A stretch of DNA of 64,000 nt, from assembly GCA_016795465.1 (NCBI GenBank), contig JAEUHK010000061.1, forward strand, positions 58,823 through 122,822, given 5' to 3'. Below are positions 42,401-51,532 of this stretch, piece by piece (position 1 is the first letter of the stretch; each line of letters opens with the position of its first letter). Position numbers and translations under genes: made by a program. Under the pieces are notes generated by a model that did no database searches, was not told the origin of the DNA, and worked only from the letters and a program-made list of their open reading frames with translations. This stretch comes from Verrucomicrobiaceae bacterium. GTDB taxonomy: Bacteria; Verrucomicrobiota; Verrucomicrobiia; Verrucomicrobiales; Verrucomicrobiaceae.

Positions 42401-42630
42401 ATGTCCTCGACGCCATTGATCTCCTGCTCCAGGGGCGTGGAGACGGTCTCCGCGAGTGTGCGGGCATCCGCGCCGGGATACGTCGCGGAAACGACGACGG
42501 TGGGAGGAATCACCTCCGGATACTGCGCCACCGGCAACGAAAAGTAGGACAAGGCGCCGAGCATCGTGATGACGATGCTGAGCACGGCCGCAAAGATGGG
42601 CCGGTCCACGAAGATGCGGGCGAAGTTCAT
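39463..42630 (-). CDS. RND efflux permease, HAE1 (AcrB-like) family
   Basis: 1055 residues, the normal length for AcrB/MexB. N-terminus MNFARIFVDRPIFAAVLSIV, then VVSATYPGADARTLAETVST and VNAAVARLPEEVRRLGV. TM4 carries the proton-relay Asp pair in GIVVDDAIVVVENVER; TM10 region NAILIVEFAKQLQDEGMDRV. It exports hydrophobic drugs, bile-salt-like or metabolic compounds with proton uptake. The upstream MFP gene overlaps it by ATGA and the lipoprotein duct follows 7 bases later, so the three form one operon. The divergent LysR-type regulator probably controls it. Confidence 0.95.
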   Translation of the reverse strand: MNFARIFVDRPIFAAVLSIVITMLGALSYFSLPVAQYPEVIPPTVVVSATYPGADARTLAETVSTPLEQEINGVEDMIYLSSSSTSDGRVQITVTFRLGTDLDKAQVLVQNRVNAAVARLPEEVRRLGVIVNKRSPDLTLAAQFYSPDGSREVDYLSNYVTLQIQNEIARIPGVAEASSLGGLDYSMRVWLDPEKVAGVGLTAGDVVRAIREQNVQVAAGALGQPPAAEGLEFQYTLTAPGRLKKADEFGDIVLKTGAIGDVVRLRDVARIELGSRDYSSKTYMDGYNAVSLRVFQLPGSNAIQTADAVYARLAQLKERFPPGIDYRINYDTTKFVRASIKSVLTTLVEAVLLVVFVVILFLQSWRASIIPLLAVPVSLIGTLAVMQAFGFSLNNLSLFGLVLAIGIVVDDAIVVVENVERNIAKGLAPREAAIQAMKEVSGAVIAVALVLCAVFVPTAFVSGITGQFYKQFALTIAVSTVISAFNSLTLSPALCAILLQPHGAKTDWLTKLINVFFGWFFRLFNKVFDFSSSLYAGLVRKLIRLALLVILGYFGLLFLTQKVFNTVPGGYIPSQDMGYAIVLVQLPDASAFDRTDAVVRKMDRMAQQIPGIAHTFAISGYSSVLQANQPNVGAAFLVFDDFAKRTSPEMKGDRLLASIREKFATIQEGRVLVLPPPPLRGLGNAGGFKIQVQDLNNAGLDALEAATQKLLTAAQNEPGLISLVTGFRARTPQFKLEINRAQAKTMGVSLADLNEALQVYLGSVYVNDFNLFGRTYQVTAQADHEFRKDPTDVSRIKIRNQNGDMVPLGALVKVIKTGGADRVQRYNLYYSADINGNTLPGVSSSQMIEKIERLAKEHLPTGFAIEWTDLTYQQILSGDTLMYIFPLCVIFVFLVLAAQYESWSMPIAIILIVPMCLLSAIGGVWLRGLDNNIFTQIGLVVLVGLAAKNAILIVEFAKQLQDEGMDRVKAAVEASRLRLRPILMTSFAFILGVLPLVLATGAGAEMRQALGTAVFYGMIGVTVFGLLFTPVFYVILRAIVERRQAKPLPSAHAAH

Positions 42631-43811
42631 GGTTTCGGCTCCTTCGCGGGTTCGACGGCCATTTCAGCGAGCGCGGGTTTCACCTTCGCACCGTTGCGCA
42701 CGCTCATGAGGCCGAGGATGACGATGCGTTCATCGGATTTGAGGCCTTCACGCACGACGCGCAGGCCATCGACGAGCGGACCGAGCTTGATGGGGCGATA
42801 CACAGCCTTGTCCTCGGCATCGATGACCCACACGTAGCTGCTGCCTTGATCATCGCCGACGGCCGCATCGCGAATGAGCAGCCCATCGTATTCGCCGCTG
42901 CCGGGGATGCGCACCTTGGCAAAGAAGCCGGGCGACATGAGGCGATCCATATTGGGAAAAATGCCGCGAGCGCGGATGGTGCCGGTCTCGGGGTTGATCT
43001 GGTTGTCCACGAAGTCGATCTCGCCGCGATGCGGCCAGCCTTCCTGGTTCACGAGCGCCATTTCCGCCGGGATGCGCTGAAACAGAGCGCTCTCGCGTTC
43101 GCCCGTTTTGTGCATCTCGCGGTATTTCAGCGCGGAACGCTCATCGACCTCGAAATCGACGTAGATCGGGTCGAGCGCGACGATGGTGGTGAGCAGCGTC
43201 GGATCGCTGGTGCCGCCCGTGATGAGATTTCCTTCCGTGACGCGGGCATCGCTCACGCGGCCGCTGATCGGCGCTTTGATCTGGGTGAATTCGAGGTCGA
43301 GCTTCGCCGTTGTAACCATGGCCTCGGCGGCGCGGACGGCAGCCTGCTCCCCGGCGGCGCTTTTCAGGCGGCGCTCGGATTCCTCAATCGAGATGACCTG
43401 CCCCTGGCGCAGTGTGGTGGCGTTTTTCGCCTCGATGTTCGCGAGATCGGCGTTCGTTTTCGCCTGCGCCAGCACGGCCTCGGCACGTTGCACGATGGCC
43501 TCATACGGACGCGGGTCGATGGTGAAGAGCAGATCGCCCTCCTTCACCTCAGTCCCTTCTTTGAAATGCACCTTTGTGAGGTAACCGGACACGCGGGCGC
43601 GAACCTCGACCTTGTCGCGGGCGATGAGGCGGCCGGTGAACTCATCCCAGTCGGTGAGCCTTCGGGCGATCGGTTTGGCGACGGTGACCTCGGGCACGAG
43701 GGCCTGCGGCGGACCGGCAGGGCCTTTGACAGCCGGTTTGCAGCCGGAAACAACGAGCGCCGCGGCGATCAGAGACAGGGCATGCCGTGAAAAACGAGAG
43801 GGGGAGCTCAT
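42627..43811 (-). CDS. RND efflux periplasmic adaptor (membrane fusion lipoprotein)
   Basis: 394 residues. Lipoprotein signal (SLIAAALVVSGC, lipobox VSGC), then the adaptor plan: DEFTGRLIARDKVEVRARVS with the lipoyl half VSGYLTKVHFKEGTEVKEGD, an alpha-hairpin (AEAVLAQAKTNADLANIEAK, ERRLKSAAGEQAAV), the second lipoyl half APISGRVSDARVTEGNLI and a beta-barrel domain. AcrA/MexA class. First gene of the pump operon; 71 bases separate its start from the divergent LysR gene, and a palindrome at 43861-43871 lies in that gap. Confidence 0.93.
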   Translation of the reverse strand: MSSPSRFSRHALSLIAAALVVSGCKPAVKGPAGPPQALVPEVTVAKPIARRLTDWDEFTGRLIARDKVEVRARVSGYLTKVHFKEGTEVKEGDLLFTIDPRPYEAIVQRAEAVLAQAKTNADLANIEAKNATTLRQGQVISIEESERRLKSAAGEQAAVRAAEAMVTTAKLDLEFTQIKAPISGRVSDARVTEGNLITGGTSDPTLLTTIVALDPIYVDFEVDERSALKYREMHKTGERESALFQRIPAEMALVNQEGWPHRGEIDFVDNQINPETGTIRARGIFPNMDRLMSPGFFAKVRIPGSGEYDGLLIRDAAVGDDQGSSYVWVIDAEDKAVYRPIKLGPLVDGLRVVREGLKSDERIVILGLMSVRNGAKVKPALAEMAVEPAKEPKP

Positions 43812-43860
43812 GGACCGGTAAATACGGGCCTGGAGACCACTTCAACAGTGCAGATGTGAC

Positions 43861-43871
43861 ATAAGCCTTAT
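43861..43871. promoter_or_regulatory. candidate LysR-type operator
   Basis: ATAAGCCTTAT is an interrupted palindrome (ATAAG-C-CTTAT) in the 71-base divergent gap between the efflux operon and the LysR gene, ending 11 bases before the regulator's ATG. Position and symmetry fit an autoregulatory LysR box, although the T-N11-A consensus is only partly met. Confidence 0.4.
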
Positions 43872-43882
43872 ACAGTATCCGC

Positions 43883-44812
43883 ATGACCAACCTGAACGAC
43901 CTCCAGCAAGTCCGTGAATTCGTCCAGATCGCGGATTCGGGCAGCATTTCCGCCGCGGCAAAGATCCTCGGCATGGCGCAGCCGACGCTCAGCCGCCATC
44001 TCGCCGCGCTGGAGACACAGATCGGCGCTTCACTGATCCGCCGCGACACGCACACGATGAGCCTCACCGAGGCCGGTCGCATCCTGCTGGCCGATGCCCG
44101 CGAGCTGCTGACGCTCGCCGATCGCCTCGGCAAACGCCTGCACGGCGAGCGTCGCGCCATCCGCGGGCATTTGCGCATCGTGTCGGTCGTCGATGTGGGC
44201 CAGTGGATTGTATCGCGGGTGCTCTCACGCTTTCGGAAGCTGCATCCGCAGGTCACGACGGAACTGCACCTTATCAATCGACCGACCAAATTCGTCAAAG
44301 AAGGCTTCGACTGCGGCATCATGGTCGGCGGTCTCACGGACCGCCGCGTGACGACGAAAAAGATCGCCGAGCTGCACCGGCGCATCGTCGCCGCGCCCTC
44401 GCTGATCGCCGAGCACGGCGCACCGCACCGGCCGGATGATTTGAGCCGCATGCCCTGGCTCGGCATTCTGCAGCCGCATTTTTACGCCCGCGACCGCGTG
44501 GACCTCGTGCGCAGCGGGAAGGTCACAAAGCTCAAATTTCCGCCCGTGATGCTGCTCGATACCGTCACCGCCCTGCGTGAGGCCGCCATCGAAGGCGCGG
44601 GCTTCACCAGCCTCCCCGAATGGATGGCCGCCCGCGACATCGCCGCCGGCCGCCTCATTCAACTCCTGCCGGACTGGCACATCGAGCCCGTCGATCTGCA
44701 CCTCGCCCACGCCAGCCACGAGCAGCTCCCCGAGCGTGTCCGCAGCCTGCTGGAATACCTCGAAGCCGAGATCCCGCAGGAGATTCTGAAGCTCGATCTG
44801 GGGGAGAGGTGA
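43883..44812 (+). CDS. LysR-type transcriptional regulator
   Basis: 309 residues. N-terminal winged HTH: DLQQVREFVQIADSGSISAA, AKILGMAQPTLSRHLAALET, QIGASLIRRDTHTMSLTEAG. The effector domain (IRGHLRIVSVVDVGQWIVSR, EGFDCGIMVGGLTDRRVTTK) resembles the CrgA-like group, which responds to small hydrophobic or aromatic compounds. Divergent from the RND pump operon with 71 bases between, the usual arrangement for a regulator of its neighbour. Effector unknown. Confidence 0.9.
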   Translation: MTNLNDLQQVREFVQIADSGSISAAAKILGMAQPTLSRHLAALETQIGASLIRRDTHTMSLTEAGRILLADARELLTLADRLGKRLHGERRAIRGHLRIVSVVDVGQWIVSRVLSRFRKLHPQVTTELHLINRPTKFVKEGFDCGIMVGGLTDRRVTTKKIAELHRRIVAAPSLIAEHGAPHRPDDLSRMPWLGILQPHFYARDRVDLVRSGKVTKLKFPPVMLLDTVTALREAAIEGAGFTSLPEWMAARDIAAGRLIQLLPDWHIEPVDLHLAHASHEQLPERVRSLLEYLEAEIPQEILKLDLGER

Positions 44813-44882
44813 GGGCTCCGATTGCGCCCTTGCGCATGGCGCGAAACTTGCGATGGATAGCGCCCCTTATCCCCCAAAAGCC

Positions 44883-46097
44883 ATGCCCAAGCAGACCATT
44901 CGTGACCTCGACCTCGCCGGAAAACGCGTCTTTGTGCGCGTCGATTTCAATGTGCCGCTGGAGGAAAAAGACGGCCAGATGGTCATCACGGACGCCACGC
45001 GCATCCAGGAGACGCTTCCGACGATCAAGTTCCTCATCGAAAAGGGTGCCCGCATCATTCTGGCGAGCCATCTCGGCCGTCCGAAGGGTCAGCGTGATCC
45101 GAAGCAGAGCCTCGCCCCGGTCGCTCCGTCGCTCAGCGCCCTGATCGGCAAGCCGGTGGCCTTTGCGAGCGATTGCGTCGGCGATGAGGCGAAGGCCAAG
45201 GCGCTCGCGCTCGGCAACGGCGACGTGCTTTTGCTCGAAAACACCCGTTTCCACGCTGGTGAGGAAAAGAATGATGCCACGCTCGCGAAAGGCATGGCTG
45301 ACCTCGCCGAGGTCTTCGTGAATGACGCCTTCGGCTCCGCGCATCGTGCGCACAGCTCCACGGCGGGCATCGCGGATTACCTCCCTGCCGTTTCGGGCCT
45401 GCTGATGGAAAAAGAGCTCACCTGGCTCAATGACGAGCTCGAAGCGCCGGATCGTCCGTTCGTCGTCATCCTCGGCGGTGCGAAGGTCAGCGACAAAATC
45501 GGCGTCATCAATCGCCTGCTCGAAAAGGCGAACACCATCATCATCGGCGGCGGCATGGCCTACACCTTCCGCAAGATCGTGCAGGGCATCTCCATCGGCA
45601 AAAGCCTCTACAAACCCGAATGGGAACCCATCGCGCAGGCGGCTCTCGACAAAGCCAAGGAGCGCGGCGTGAAGATCCTCATCCCGGTCGATGCCATGAT
45701 TACCGACGCCTTCGATTTCGACGCGAAGAAGCTCGGCGCGACGAAGTTCACCGGCGTGAACGAAAGCATCCCGGATGGCTGGGAAGGCGTCGATATCGGC
45801 CCTGAGTCCGTGAAGCTCTTCGCGGAAGAAATTTCCAAGGCGAAGACCGTCATCTGGAACGGCCCGATGGGCGTGTTCGAGATCAAAGAGGCCTCCAAAG
45901 GCACCTTCGACATCGCCGAGGCCATGGCGGCCAATTCCAGCGCGAAAAACATCATCGGCGGCGGCGACAGCGTGAAGGCCGTCAAGAAAGCCAAGCTCGG
46001 CGACAAGATGACCTTCATCTCCACCGGCGGCGGCGCGAGCCTCGAACTTCTCGAAGGCAAAATCCTCCCCGGCGTTGCTTGCCTCAAAGACAAGTAA
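44883..46097 (+). CDS. pgk: phosphoglycerate kinase
   Basis: 404 residues from the ATG at 44883. N-domain [20 protein letters not shown] (RVDFNVP), [41 protein letters not shown]-domain [20 protein letters not shown] and the nucleotide site [12 protein letters not shown] with the late [12 protein letters not shown] and [19 protein letters not shown]-forming step of lower glycolysis. An in-frame ATG at 44853 adds MDSAPYPPKA and is less likely. Followed 38 bases later by tpiA, the common pgk-tpiA pairing. Confidence 0.96.
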   Translation: MPKQTIRDLDLAGKRVFVRVDFNVPLEEKDGQMVITDATRIQETLPTIKFLIEKGARIILASHLGRPKGQRDPKQSLAPVAPSLSALIGKPVAFASDCVGDEAKAKALALGNGDVLLLENTRFHAGEEKNDATLAKGMADLAEVFVNDAFGSAHRAHSSTAGIADYLPAVSGLLMEKELTWLNDELEAPDRPFVVILGGAKVSDKIGVINRLLEKANTIIIGGGMAYTFRKIVQGISIGKSLYKPEWEPIAQAALDKAKERGVKILIPVDAMITDAFDFDAKKLGATKFTGVNESIPDGWEGVDIGPESVKLFAEEISKAKTVIWNGPMGVFEIKEASKGTFDIAEAMAANSSAKNIIGGGDSVKAVKKAKLGDKMTFISTGGGASLELLEGKILPGVACLKDK

Positions 46098-46135
46098 TTC
46101 GTCCTTCGTCATTCTAACTTCGTCATTTCAAAACC
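46098..46135. repeat. short direct repeats in the pgk-tpiA spacer
   Basis: CTTCGTCATT occurs at 46104-46113 and 46118-46127, with a third partial TTCGTC before them. Short imperfect repeats of this sort fill the spacer; no Shine-Dalgarno is clear. Possibly replication-slippage filler. Confidence 0.4.
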
Positions 46136-46936
<801 letters not shown>

Positions 46937-46993
46937 TGCCAGCCGCCACAGCGGCCGGGCGAGCTAAATATTGCTTCACAAACGCAGTAATTT

Positions 46994-47019
46994 CTGAGCA
47001 TGATCCATTTCATGCTCAG
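46994..47019. promoter_or_regulatory. 10-bp perfect hairpin over the start of the ceramidase-like gene
   Basis: CTGAGCATGA (46994-47003) is the exact reverse complement of TCATGCTCAG (47010-47019), with a 6-base loop. Both in-frame ATG codons of the downstream gene, at 47000 and 47012, lie in the two arms. In mRNA it would hide the start codons; alternatively it could end tpiA transcription, but no T-run follows. Confidence 0.55.
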
Positions 47020-48376
47020 GAAGCTCCTCCCGATCCTCTGGTGCATGGCAGTCACGCTCTCCGCCGCCGATCCCGGCTGGCGGGCCGGTGCGGCTGACGT
47101 GGACATCACACCCGACTATCCCGTGCGGCTCAGCGGCTATGGCAGCCGCACCGCCGAGTTCGAAAAAATCGCCCAGCGCATCCATGCGAACGCCCTCGTC
47201 ATGCAGTGGGCCGATGAAGCGCCCGCCTGCATCGTCACCGTTGACAACTGCGGCGTCCCCGCCGCTCTCCGTGCCGATGTTTTGAAGCGACTCGCCGCCG
47301 CCGGCAAACCGCTCGCCGACGAGCGCTTCTCGCTGCACTCCACGCACACCCATTGCGCCCCGATGCTGCGCGGCGTGCTGCCCTTTCTCTTTGGCAAAGA
47401 CCTCACCGCCGACGAGCAAAAGAACGTCGATCACTACACCGAGGACCTCACGAAATGGATCGTCGAGGCCATCACGAAGGCGTGGGACAAAATGGAGCCC
47501 GCACGGCTCGATTGGTCCGTCGGCAAAGCCTACTTCGGCCTCAATCGACGCCTGCAAGGCCCGAACGGCCTGCAAAACGCGCCGAACTTCAACGGCCCCG
47601 TCGATCGCGCCGTGCCCGTGCTGCGTGTGAAAAGCGCGGACGGCAGCAAATTGATCGCCACGCACGCCAGCTACGCCTGCCACTGCACCACGCTCAGCAT
47701 CAACGAGATCCACGGCGACTGGGCCGGCATCGCGCATCAAGAACTCGAACTGCGCTTCCCTGGCAATGTCGCCCTCATCGCCATCGGTTGCGGTGCCGAT
47801 CAGAATCCATATCCGCGACGCGAAATGCGCTTCGTTTTGGATCACGGCGTCGCCTTGGCCAAAGAAATCGTCCGACTCATCAACGAACCCATGAAGCCCG
47901 TGCGCGGCCCGCTCGCCTGCGCCACCAAAGAAGTCATCCTGCCCTTCGACACGCTGCCCACGCCCGAAGAATGGAAGGCCCGCAGCACCGATAAAAACAA
48001 GTACACCGCCTACCACGCCCAAAAACACCTCGCCATCCTCGAGCGCGGCGAAAAGATCCCGCCTGCCCTGCCCTACCTGCTCCAAGCCTGGCATTACGGC
48101 GATGACTTGCTCACCCTCAATCTCCCCGGCGAAGTCGTCGTGGACTACAGCCTGCGCTTCAAAAAAGAATACGATCCCGCCCGCACCTGGGTGAACAGCT
48201 ACACCAACGACGTCCCTTGCTACATCCCCTCGCAACGCGTGTGGGAAGAAGGCGGCTACGAAGGCGGTGGCGCGATGATTTACTACGCCCGCCCCACCCG
48301 CTTCGCCTCCGGCATCGAAAACATCATCGCCAGCGGCATGCAGCAGATCGTAAAGCCGGCCTTCAGGGCGAAGTGA
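47000..48376 (+). CDS. secreted neutral ceramidase-like protein
   Basis: 458 residues (454 if the ATG at 47012 is used); signal peptide LRKLLPILWCMAVTLSAADP. The start of the mature part, WRAGAADVDITPDYPVRLSG, together with ALVMQWADEAPACIVTVDNC, FSLHSTHTHCAPMLRG and LIATHASYACHCTTLSINEI, matches the neutral/alkaline non-lysosomal ceramidase-like family common in Planctomycetes and Verrucomicrobia. The His residues in THTHCAP and near HASYACHC could bind zinc. True substrate is not known for these bacterial relatives. The last 14 bases overlap the convergent methyltransferase gene. Confidence 0.78.
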   Translation: MIHFMLRKLLPILWCMAVTLSAADPGWRAGAADVDITPDYPVRLSGYGSRTAEFEKIAQRIHANALVMQWADEAPACIVTVDNCGVPAALRADVLKRLAAAGKPLADERFSLHSTHTHCAPMLRGVLPFLFGKDLTADEQKNVDHYTEDLTKWIVEAITKAWDKMEPARLDWSVGKAYFGLNRRLQGPNGLQNAPNFNGPVDRAVPVLRVKSADGSKLIATHASYACHCTTLSINEIHGDWAGIAHQELELRFPGNVALIAIGCGADQNPYPRREMRFVLDHGVALAKEIVRLINEPMKPVRGPLACATKEVILPFDTLPTPEEWKARSTDKNKYTAYHAQKHLAILERGEKIPPALPYLLQAWHYGDDLLTLNLPGEVVVDYSLRFKKEYDPARTWVNSYTNDVPCYIPSQRVWEEGGYEGGGAMIYYARPTRFASGIENIIASGMQQIVKPAFRAK

Positions 48377-48944
48377 GTTTGAAAACACCGATCATCTCCC
48401 GGCCTTCACGCCCCGGATAAGCCGTGTCGGGCACATAACTCTCTATCAATTCAAACCGCGGAGCCATCAGCGCCTTCAACTCCGTCACCGAGATGCCGAA
48501 CGGCGGTCCGGTTTCGCCCGGGTCCATCTCCGGGTTGATGAAAAACACGCCGATGAGCTTTCCAGCCGGCTTCAAAAGACCCGCCACAGCCTCGCGATAC
48601 TTTTCCCGCCACTCCGGCGGCAAGGCGCACAAGCATGTGTGCTCCACCACCGCTTCAAACTCGCCTTTCAGCTCAAACAAATCCCCGAGCACAAACCGCT
48701 CCGCCAGTTCCGGATAGCGTGCCTTCGCCCGCTCAATCGCCGTCGGCGCAATGTCCAGGCCGTGCGCATCGACACCCCGCGACACCAAAAACGCCACATC
48801 ATGCCCCACACCGCATCCCGGCACCAAAACACGACCGTGAAGCTCATGACGCTCCAAAAACGCCACCAGCGGCGGCGATGGCTGCCCCTTGTCCCACGGC
48901 GTGAAGTTCTCTTGGTAGGCTTGATCCCAGTTGGTGATGTTCAC
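48363..48944 (-). CDS. SAM-dependent methyltransferase, TPMT-like
   Basis: 193 residues. WDQAYQENFTPWDKGQPSPP at the N-terminus is the thiopurine-methyltransferase family start; SAM motif I VLVPGCGVGHDVAFLVSRG, motif II with VDAHGLDIAPTAIERAKARY, then VEHTCLCALPPEWREKYREA. Bacterial members methylate thiols, selenium or tellurium compounds, halides or other small nucleophiles. Its start overlaps the stop of the upstream gene at 48941 by ATGA, so the two are probably co-translated. Substrate unknown. Confidence 0.88.
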   Translation of the reverse strand: MNITNWDQAYQENFTPWDKGQPSPPLVAFLERHELHGRVLVPGCGVGHDVAFLVSRGVDAHGLDIAPTAIERAKARYPELAERFVLGDLFELKGEFEAVVEHTCLCALPPEWREKYREAVAGLLKPAGKLIGVFFINPEMDPGETGPPFGISVTELKALMAPRFELIESYVPDTAYPGREGREMIGVFKLTSP

Positions 48945-49453
48945 GGCGCTTTTTGTTTCTCGTGCTTGATGGTTCCTTCGAGTGTCGTCTGACCCGCTTC
49001 GCCTGTGAAGGTCACTTTGGCCTCAATGACGTCCTTCGCCTCGGTCGGAAAGCTTTCCTGCACAGTGATGCTGCTGCTTCCATTGCCCGTGACAGCTTTG
49101 AGCTCCAGCGTGAGGTTGACGGTTGAGGCATTGCCCTCAAATCGAATCGTCTGCGAGGCATCCACGCCGGTCAGCACCGCGTCAAAGCTGTCCGCTCCCG
49201 CATTGTGGGTGATGGTCCACTTAAAGGGCTGCGTGTCGTCATTCATCGTGCGCGTTCCTTCGATGAGGAAACCCGTCTCGCCGTCTGCCTTGCCGGTCCA
49301 TTCCTCGGTGATCGTCGTGACCTTGCCATCCTCGCCCTTCAGCTCGCCGGAGGCCTTCCACGTGCCGATGTAGTGCTTGAAAACCGGATGGGTGGACAAA
49401 TCCGCCCGCGCCGAGGCGACGAGGAGGCACAAGAGAGCGAAGAACGTTTTCAT
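48941..49453 (-). CDS. secreted DUF1579-like beta-rich protein
   Basis: 170 residues from the ATG at 49453. Signal peptide MKTFFALLCLLVASARA. The mature part starts with HPVFKHYIGTWKASGELKGE and continues as alternating beta-strand-like segments (TTITEEWTGKADGETGFLIE; SSITVQESFPTEAKDVIEAK), the look of DUF1579/lipocalin-like proteins, in which GxW near the N-terminus is typical. No catalytic residues are evident. The frame reads on upstream, but without a signal or family likeness. Overlaps the methyltransferase gene by 4 bases; divergent from the DUF1802 gene. Confidence 0.65.
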   Translation of the reverse strand: MKTFFALLCLLVASARADLSTHPVFKHYIGTWKASGELKGEDGKVTTITEEWTGKADGETGFLIEGTRTMNDDTQPFKWTITHNAGADSFDAVLTGVDASQTIRFEGNASTVNLTLELKAVTGNGSSSITVQESFPTEAKDVIEAKVTFTGEAGQTTLEGTIKHEKQKAP

Positions 49454-49549
49454 GGCGGTTGGGAAACTCAAACGAGGTGCATCTTGCCGCACTTTCGGTG
49501 CCTTGCCAGCACTTGCACGGCCGGGGGCGGCGTTGTATCCGCCAAGCCC

Positions 49550-50125
49550 ATGCCTGATTTTCCTGCTCCCACCGGTTTCAAAGAATGGTCCTTCGTCTGC
49601 GATGCGCTGACGCAGGGCAAGCTGAGCATCATCCTGCGCAAAGGCGGCATCCACGAGGGCCGCGGCGGCTTTCAATGGAAGCATCGCGAGTTTTTCCTGT
49701 TCCCGACCTGGTTCCACAATCAGGCCGCTGATCTGAGTTGGACGCCCGAAAACACGCAACGTGCCTTCCCGCCCGAAGAAGAGCGCCAAACGGTGGACAT
49801 CGATGGCTGCGCCACGCTCGAGCAGGTGTGGAAGGTTACTGATTGGGAGAAAGTGGCCGCCTTGGCCCCGCTGCACATCTGGAACGAGAACGTCGTCAAA
49901 GAGCGCTTCGTTTATGACGACGAAAGCTGCCTGCATGTCGCCCTCGTGCGTGCCTACAAGCTCCCGCAGCGCTGGCACTTCCCCTATTCCAAAAGCTACG
50001 GCGGCTGCCGCTCCTGGATCACCCTGCCGGACGAAGGCCTACCGATGGCAGCGGCTGCGACACCGGCGCTGAGCGATGAGGCCTTTGCGGATGTGTCTGC
50101 CAAGTTGAAAGCGATCCTGGGCTAG
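49550..50125 (+). CDS. DUF1802 family protein
   Basis: 191 residues from the ATG at 49550. FKEWSFVCDALTQGKLSIIL, RKGGIHEGRGGFQWKHREFF, FLFPTWFHNQ and the C-terminal LPYxxSYGGCxSW-like segment (FPYSKSYGGCRSWITLPDEG) match DUF1802, a soluble family of unknown function that often carries out no known chemistry. The same frame extends upstream to 49205 antisense to the neighbouring gene and is not credible there. It is followed 15 bases later by alr, so both may share one transcript. Confidence 0.82.
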   Translation: MPDFPAPTGFKEWSFVCDALTQGKLSIILRKGGIHEGRGGFQWKHREFFLFPTWFHNQAADLSWTPENTQRAFPPEEERQTVDIDGCATLEQVWKVTDWEKVAALAPLHIWNENVVKERFVYDDESCLHVALVRAYKLPQRWHFPYSKSYGGCRSWITLPDEGLPMAAAATPALSDEAFADVSAKLKAILG

Positions 50126-50140
50126 TCGAGTGTCACGCAC

Positions 50141-51250
50141 TTGAGCCCAACTGAAGCCATCCGCCCCACCCACGTCGAAGTCAGCCTCGGCACGATCGCG
50201 CAGAATTATGATGCGATCCGGGCGCATGTGGGCACGGCGGAGGTCATGCCGGTGGTGAAGGCGAATGCGTATGGCCACGGCATCGTCGAGGTCTCGCGGC
50301 ATCTCGCGGCGCATGGCGCGACGTGTTTCGGCGTCGCCTTGCTCGAAGAAGCGGTCGTTTTGCGTCGTGCGGGCATCACGCAGCCGATTCTTGTGTTTGG
50401 CGGAGTGGTGGCGCGGCAGATCCCGCAGTTCATCGAGCATGATTTGATGATGGCGGCCTCCTCCATCGACAAAATGCGGCAGATCAACGACGCGGCCGCC
50501 GCAGCGAAAAAGAAGGCCCGCGTGCATTTGAAGATCGATACCGGCATGGAGCGCATCGGCGTGCATTGGTACAGCGCAGAGAAACTGCTGGAGACCAGCC
50601 TCACCTTCCAAAACATCGAGATCGCGGGGATTTACTCTCACTTCGCCAATTCCGACGTGGAAGACCTTTCCAGTGCGAAGGAGCAGCTCGCGCGATTTCT
50701 CGACGTGCTCGAGTTTTACCCGAAACGCGGACTGAAGCCGCCGCAGCGCCACATCGCGAACTCCGGCGGCATTTTGCAACTTCCCGAAAGCCATCTCGAC
50801 CTCGTGCGTCCCGGCATCATGCTCTACGGCGTGTATCCTTCGCGTGAGGCGAGGCAAACCATCGCCGTGAAGCCCGCGCTGAGCTGGAAATCGGAAGTGG
50901 TGTATTTCAAGGTCGTGCAGCCTGGCAATGCGGTGAGCTACGGCGGCACGTGGAAGTCTGATCATGCCGTGCGTGTCGTCACGGTGCCCGTCGGCTATGG
51001 CGATGGCTATTTCCGCGCGTTGTCGAATCGCGGTCAGGTCGTCATTCGCGGCCAGCGGCACCCGATTGTCGGCCGTGTGTGCATGGACCAGTTCATGGTG
51101 AACCTCGAATGGGGCACCGCCTACAACGGCGATGCCGTCACGCTCATCGGCGACGGCATTTCGGCTCAAGACGTGGCCGATTGGGCCGGCACGATCCCGT
51201 ATGAGGTGCTGACAAACATCCACAGCCGGGTGCCGCGGGTGTATGTGTGA
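50141..51250 (+). CDS. alr: alanine racemase
   Basis: 369 residues. PLP-dependent conversion of L- to D-alanine for peptidoglycan. PLP lysine in VMPVVKANAYGHGIVEVSRH; HLKIDTGMERIGVHW; substrate His/Arg region HIANSGGILQLPESHLDLVR; RPGIMLYGVYPS; the catalytic Tyr region in GNAVSYGGTWKS and the C-terminal barrel with GRVCMDQFMVNLE. The start is taken as TTG at 50141, since no ATG or GTG is available in frame before the family start (THVEVSLGTIAQNYDAIRAH); 15 bases after the DUF1802 stop. A TTG start may lower expression. Confidence 0.94.
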   Translation: MSPTEAIRPTHVEVSLGTIAQNYDAIRAHVGTAEVMPVVKANAYGHGIVEVSRHLAAHGATCFGVALLEEAVVLRRAGITQPILVFGGVVARQIPQFIEHDLMMAASSIDKMRQINDAAAAAKKKARVHLKIDTGMERIGVHWYSAEKLLETSLTFQNIEIAGIYSHFANSDVEDLSSAKEQLARFLDVLEFYPKRGLKPPQRHIANSGGILQLPESHLDLVRPGIMLYGVYPSREARQTIAVKPALSWKSEVVYFKVVQPGNAVSYGGTWKSDHAVRVVTVPVGYGDGYFRALSNRGQVVIRGQRHPIVGRVCMDQFMVNLEWGTAYNGDAVTLIGDGISAQDVADWAGTIPYEVLTNIHSRVPRVYV

Positions 51251-51293
51251 GCCCTCGGGAGGCCCCGTGCCGCCCCTGCTCCCTACAAAGTGC

Positions 51294-51321
51294 TTGCGCT
51301 AAAACGGGGAACGGCTATTCA
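51294..51321 (+). promoter_or_regulatory. candidate sigma-70 promoter of the tRNA pair
   Basis: TTGCGC (51294-51299) and TATTCA (51316-51321) are spaced by 16 bases, ending 30 bases upstream of the first tRNA gene. Position and rough match suggest the promoter for the two-tRNA transcript. Confidence 0.4.
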
Positions 51322-51351
51322 TCCCGCCCCTTCCCCGGAAGGGATCGTGAT

Positions 51352-51426
51352 TCCTGAGTAGCTCAGCGGTAGAGCGGGTGGCTGTTAACCACTAGGTCGT
51401 AGGTTCGAACCCTACCTCAGGAGCCA
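51352..51426 (+). tRNA. tRNA-Asn (GTT)
   Basis: Full cloverleaf: acceptor TCCTGAG/CTCAGGA, D-stem GCTC/GAGC, anticodon loop CTGTTAA with anticodon GTT, T-arm GTAGG TTCGAAC CCTAC, discriminator G and encoded CCA. First of two tandem tRNA genes, five bases apart. Confidence 0.95.
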
Positions 51427-51431
51427 TCCAT

Positions 51432-51506
<75 letters not shown>

Positions 51507-51532
51507 CTGGATGGAAACAAACCCCGCAGCTC

